In this document: one piece after another, positions 26,379 through 26,760 of the stretch
Layout: every line of letters begins with the position of its first letter
Numbering within the stretch: the stretch's first letter is position 1
Virus record (IMG/VR): IMGVR_UViG_3300017786_000107
Span: 1 to 26,760 of that record
Strand: one strand, 5' to 3'
Origin: a virus
DNA length: 26,760 bases
The notes under the pieces: generated by a model
Database searches by the model: none
What the model was told of the DNA's origin: nothing
The model's input: the letters and a program-made list of their open reading frames with translations, nothing else
Translations under genes and position numbers: made by a program

Positions 26379-26760
26379 AAGAACTTTGGACAGAAAAATA
26401 CAGACCTAGCACAATCTCAGACTATGTGTTTAGAGATGATGCACAACGTAAACAAGTGCAGGGTTGGGTAGATGCAAAAACTATTCCACACTTGCTGTTT
26501 AGTGGTGCTCCAGGCACAGGTAAAACTACACTGGCAAAAGTGCTTATTAACATGCTTGATATTGATGAGTATGATGTACTAGAGATCAATGCTAGTCGTG
26601 AAAACAGTGTTGAAAACGTGCGTGATAAGATTACTAACTTTGTACAGACTATGCCTTATGGTGAATTTAAGGTAGTACTACTTGATGAGGCAGTATATAT
26701 AAGTCCAATTGGTCAAGCAGCACTGCGCGGTGTAATGGAGACATATGCAAGCAGTAGTCG
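26375..26760 (+). CDS. clamp-loader large subunit (gp44/RFC-like), cut by the window edge
   Basis: The first 128 residues of an AAA+ ATPase that opens the sliding clamp and loads it onto DNA at primer junctions. The start LWTEKYRPSTISDYVFRDDA is the conserved clamp-loader N-terminus; HLLFSGAPGTGKTTLAKVLI holds the Walker A P-loop; YDVLEINASREN follows; and VVLLDEAVYISPIGQAALRG contains the Walker B acidic pair. The segment ALRGVMETYASSSR is typical of RFC small-subunit-like loaders. The fourth position of the usual DEAD box is Val (DEAV). The gene runs off the right edge; T4-like phages usually place gp62 next. Confidence 0.93.
   Translation, partial: MKELWTEKYRPSTISDYVFRDDAQRKQVQGWVDAKTIPHLLFSGAPGTGKTTLAKVLINMLDIDEYDVLEINASRENSVENVRDKITNFVQTMPYGEFKVVLLDEAVYISPIGQAALRGVMETYASSS

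Noticed and set aside
1-26760. CRISPR array, insertion sequence or attachment site
   Set aside because: No evenly spaced direct repeats, transposase genes, terminal inverted repeats or integrase were seen; tRNA genes have no duplicated 3' ends nearby.

Overview
The window looks like part of the genome of a marine, T4-like, tailed double-stranded DNA phage (myovirus). The evidence is a start of a clamp-loader large subunit (gp44-like) at the right end, a GroES/gp31-like co-chaperonin, a phage-type MazG pyrophosphohydrolase, a run of tail/fibre proteins opening with the 'ANDGTGDPLRTAFDKINDNF' type N-terminus seen in T4-like marine phages, four tRNA genes, a UvsE repair enzyme and a dense set of auxiliary metabolic genes. 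Every gene I accept is on the + strand, genes are tightly packed with ATGA/TAATG overlaps, and base composition is AT-rich. There are no photosynthesis genes, so a heterotrophic marine bacterium is a likelier host than a cyanobacterium; the host cannot be named from this sequence.

Layout. 1-2676: end of a DUF115-like protein, a UV endonuclease, and a 2OG-oxygenase/LIC12192-like fusion. 2688-5083: an early-type region of short genes, several with their own TTGACA...TATTAT/TATAAT promoter, including a winged-helix protein framed by promoter and terminator, and tRNA-Thr. 5079-10945: a probable single unit with a T4-late-like TATAAATA box, a ~140-nt potentially structured leader, a TctA-like permease, a TctC-like periplasmic binding protein, three 2OG-Fe(II) oxygenases, a short SDR and an aminotransferase-fold protein, closed by a strong terminator. 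10957-15282: PP-loop ATPase, tRNA-Leu, tRNA-Arg, mini-SDR, twitch/radical SAM protein, tRNA-Ser and small proteins. 15347-17517: SGNH hydrolase-like protein, A-type Fe-S carrier, and a ring-hydroxylating-oxygenase-like protein without Rieske ligands. 17536-22155: four structural (tail/fibre) genes, three with a GATAAATA late promoter. 22159-26760: an early/replication-linked operon: MazG, small proteins, a Pol III alpha-like fragment, co-chaperonin, P-loop/sulfotransferase-like protein and the clamp loader.

How it may work together. The most striking unit is the transporter plus oxygenase operon. TTT-family systems (TctA/TctC) carry di- and tricarboxylates; three downstream enzymes use 2-oxoglutarate. 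Import of a TCA-type acid to support host metabolism, or the oxygenases themselves, during infection is an attractive but untested reading. Two further enzymes have altered metal sites: an oxygenase with HxG in place of HxD, and a Rieske-type oxygenase homologue that lost its [2Fe-2S] ligands. Two promoter classes (host sigma70-like for early genes, T4-late-like for structural genes and the transporter operon) give the window a readable temporal programme.
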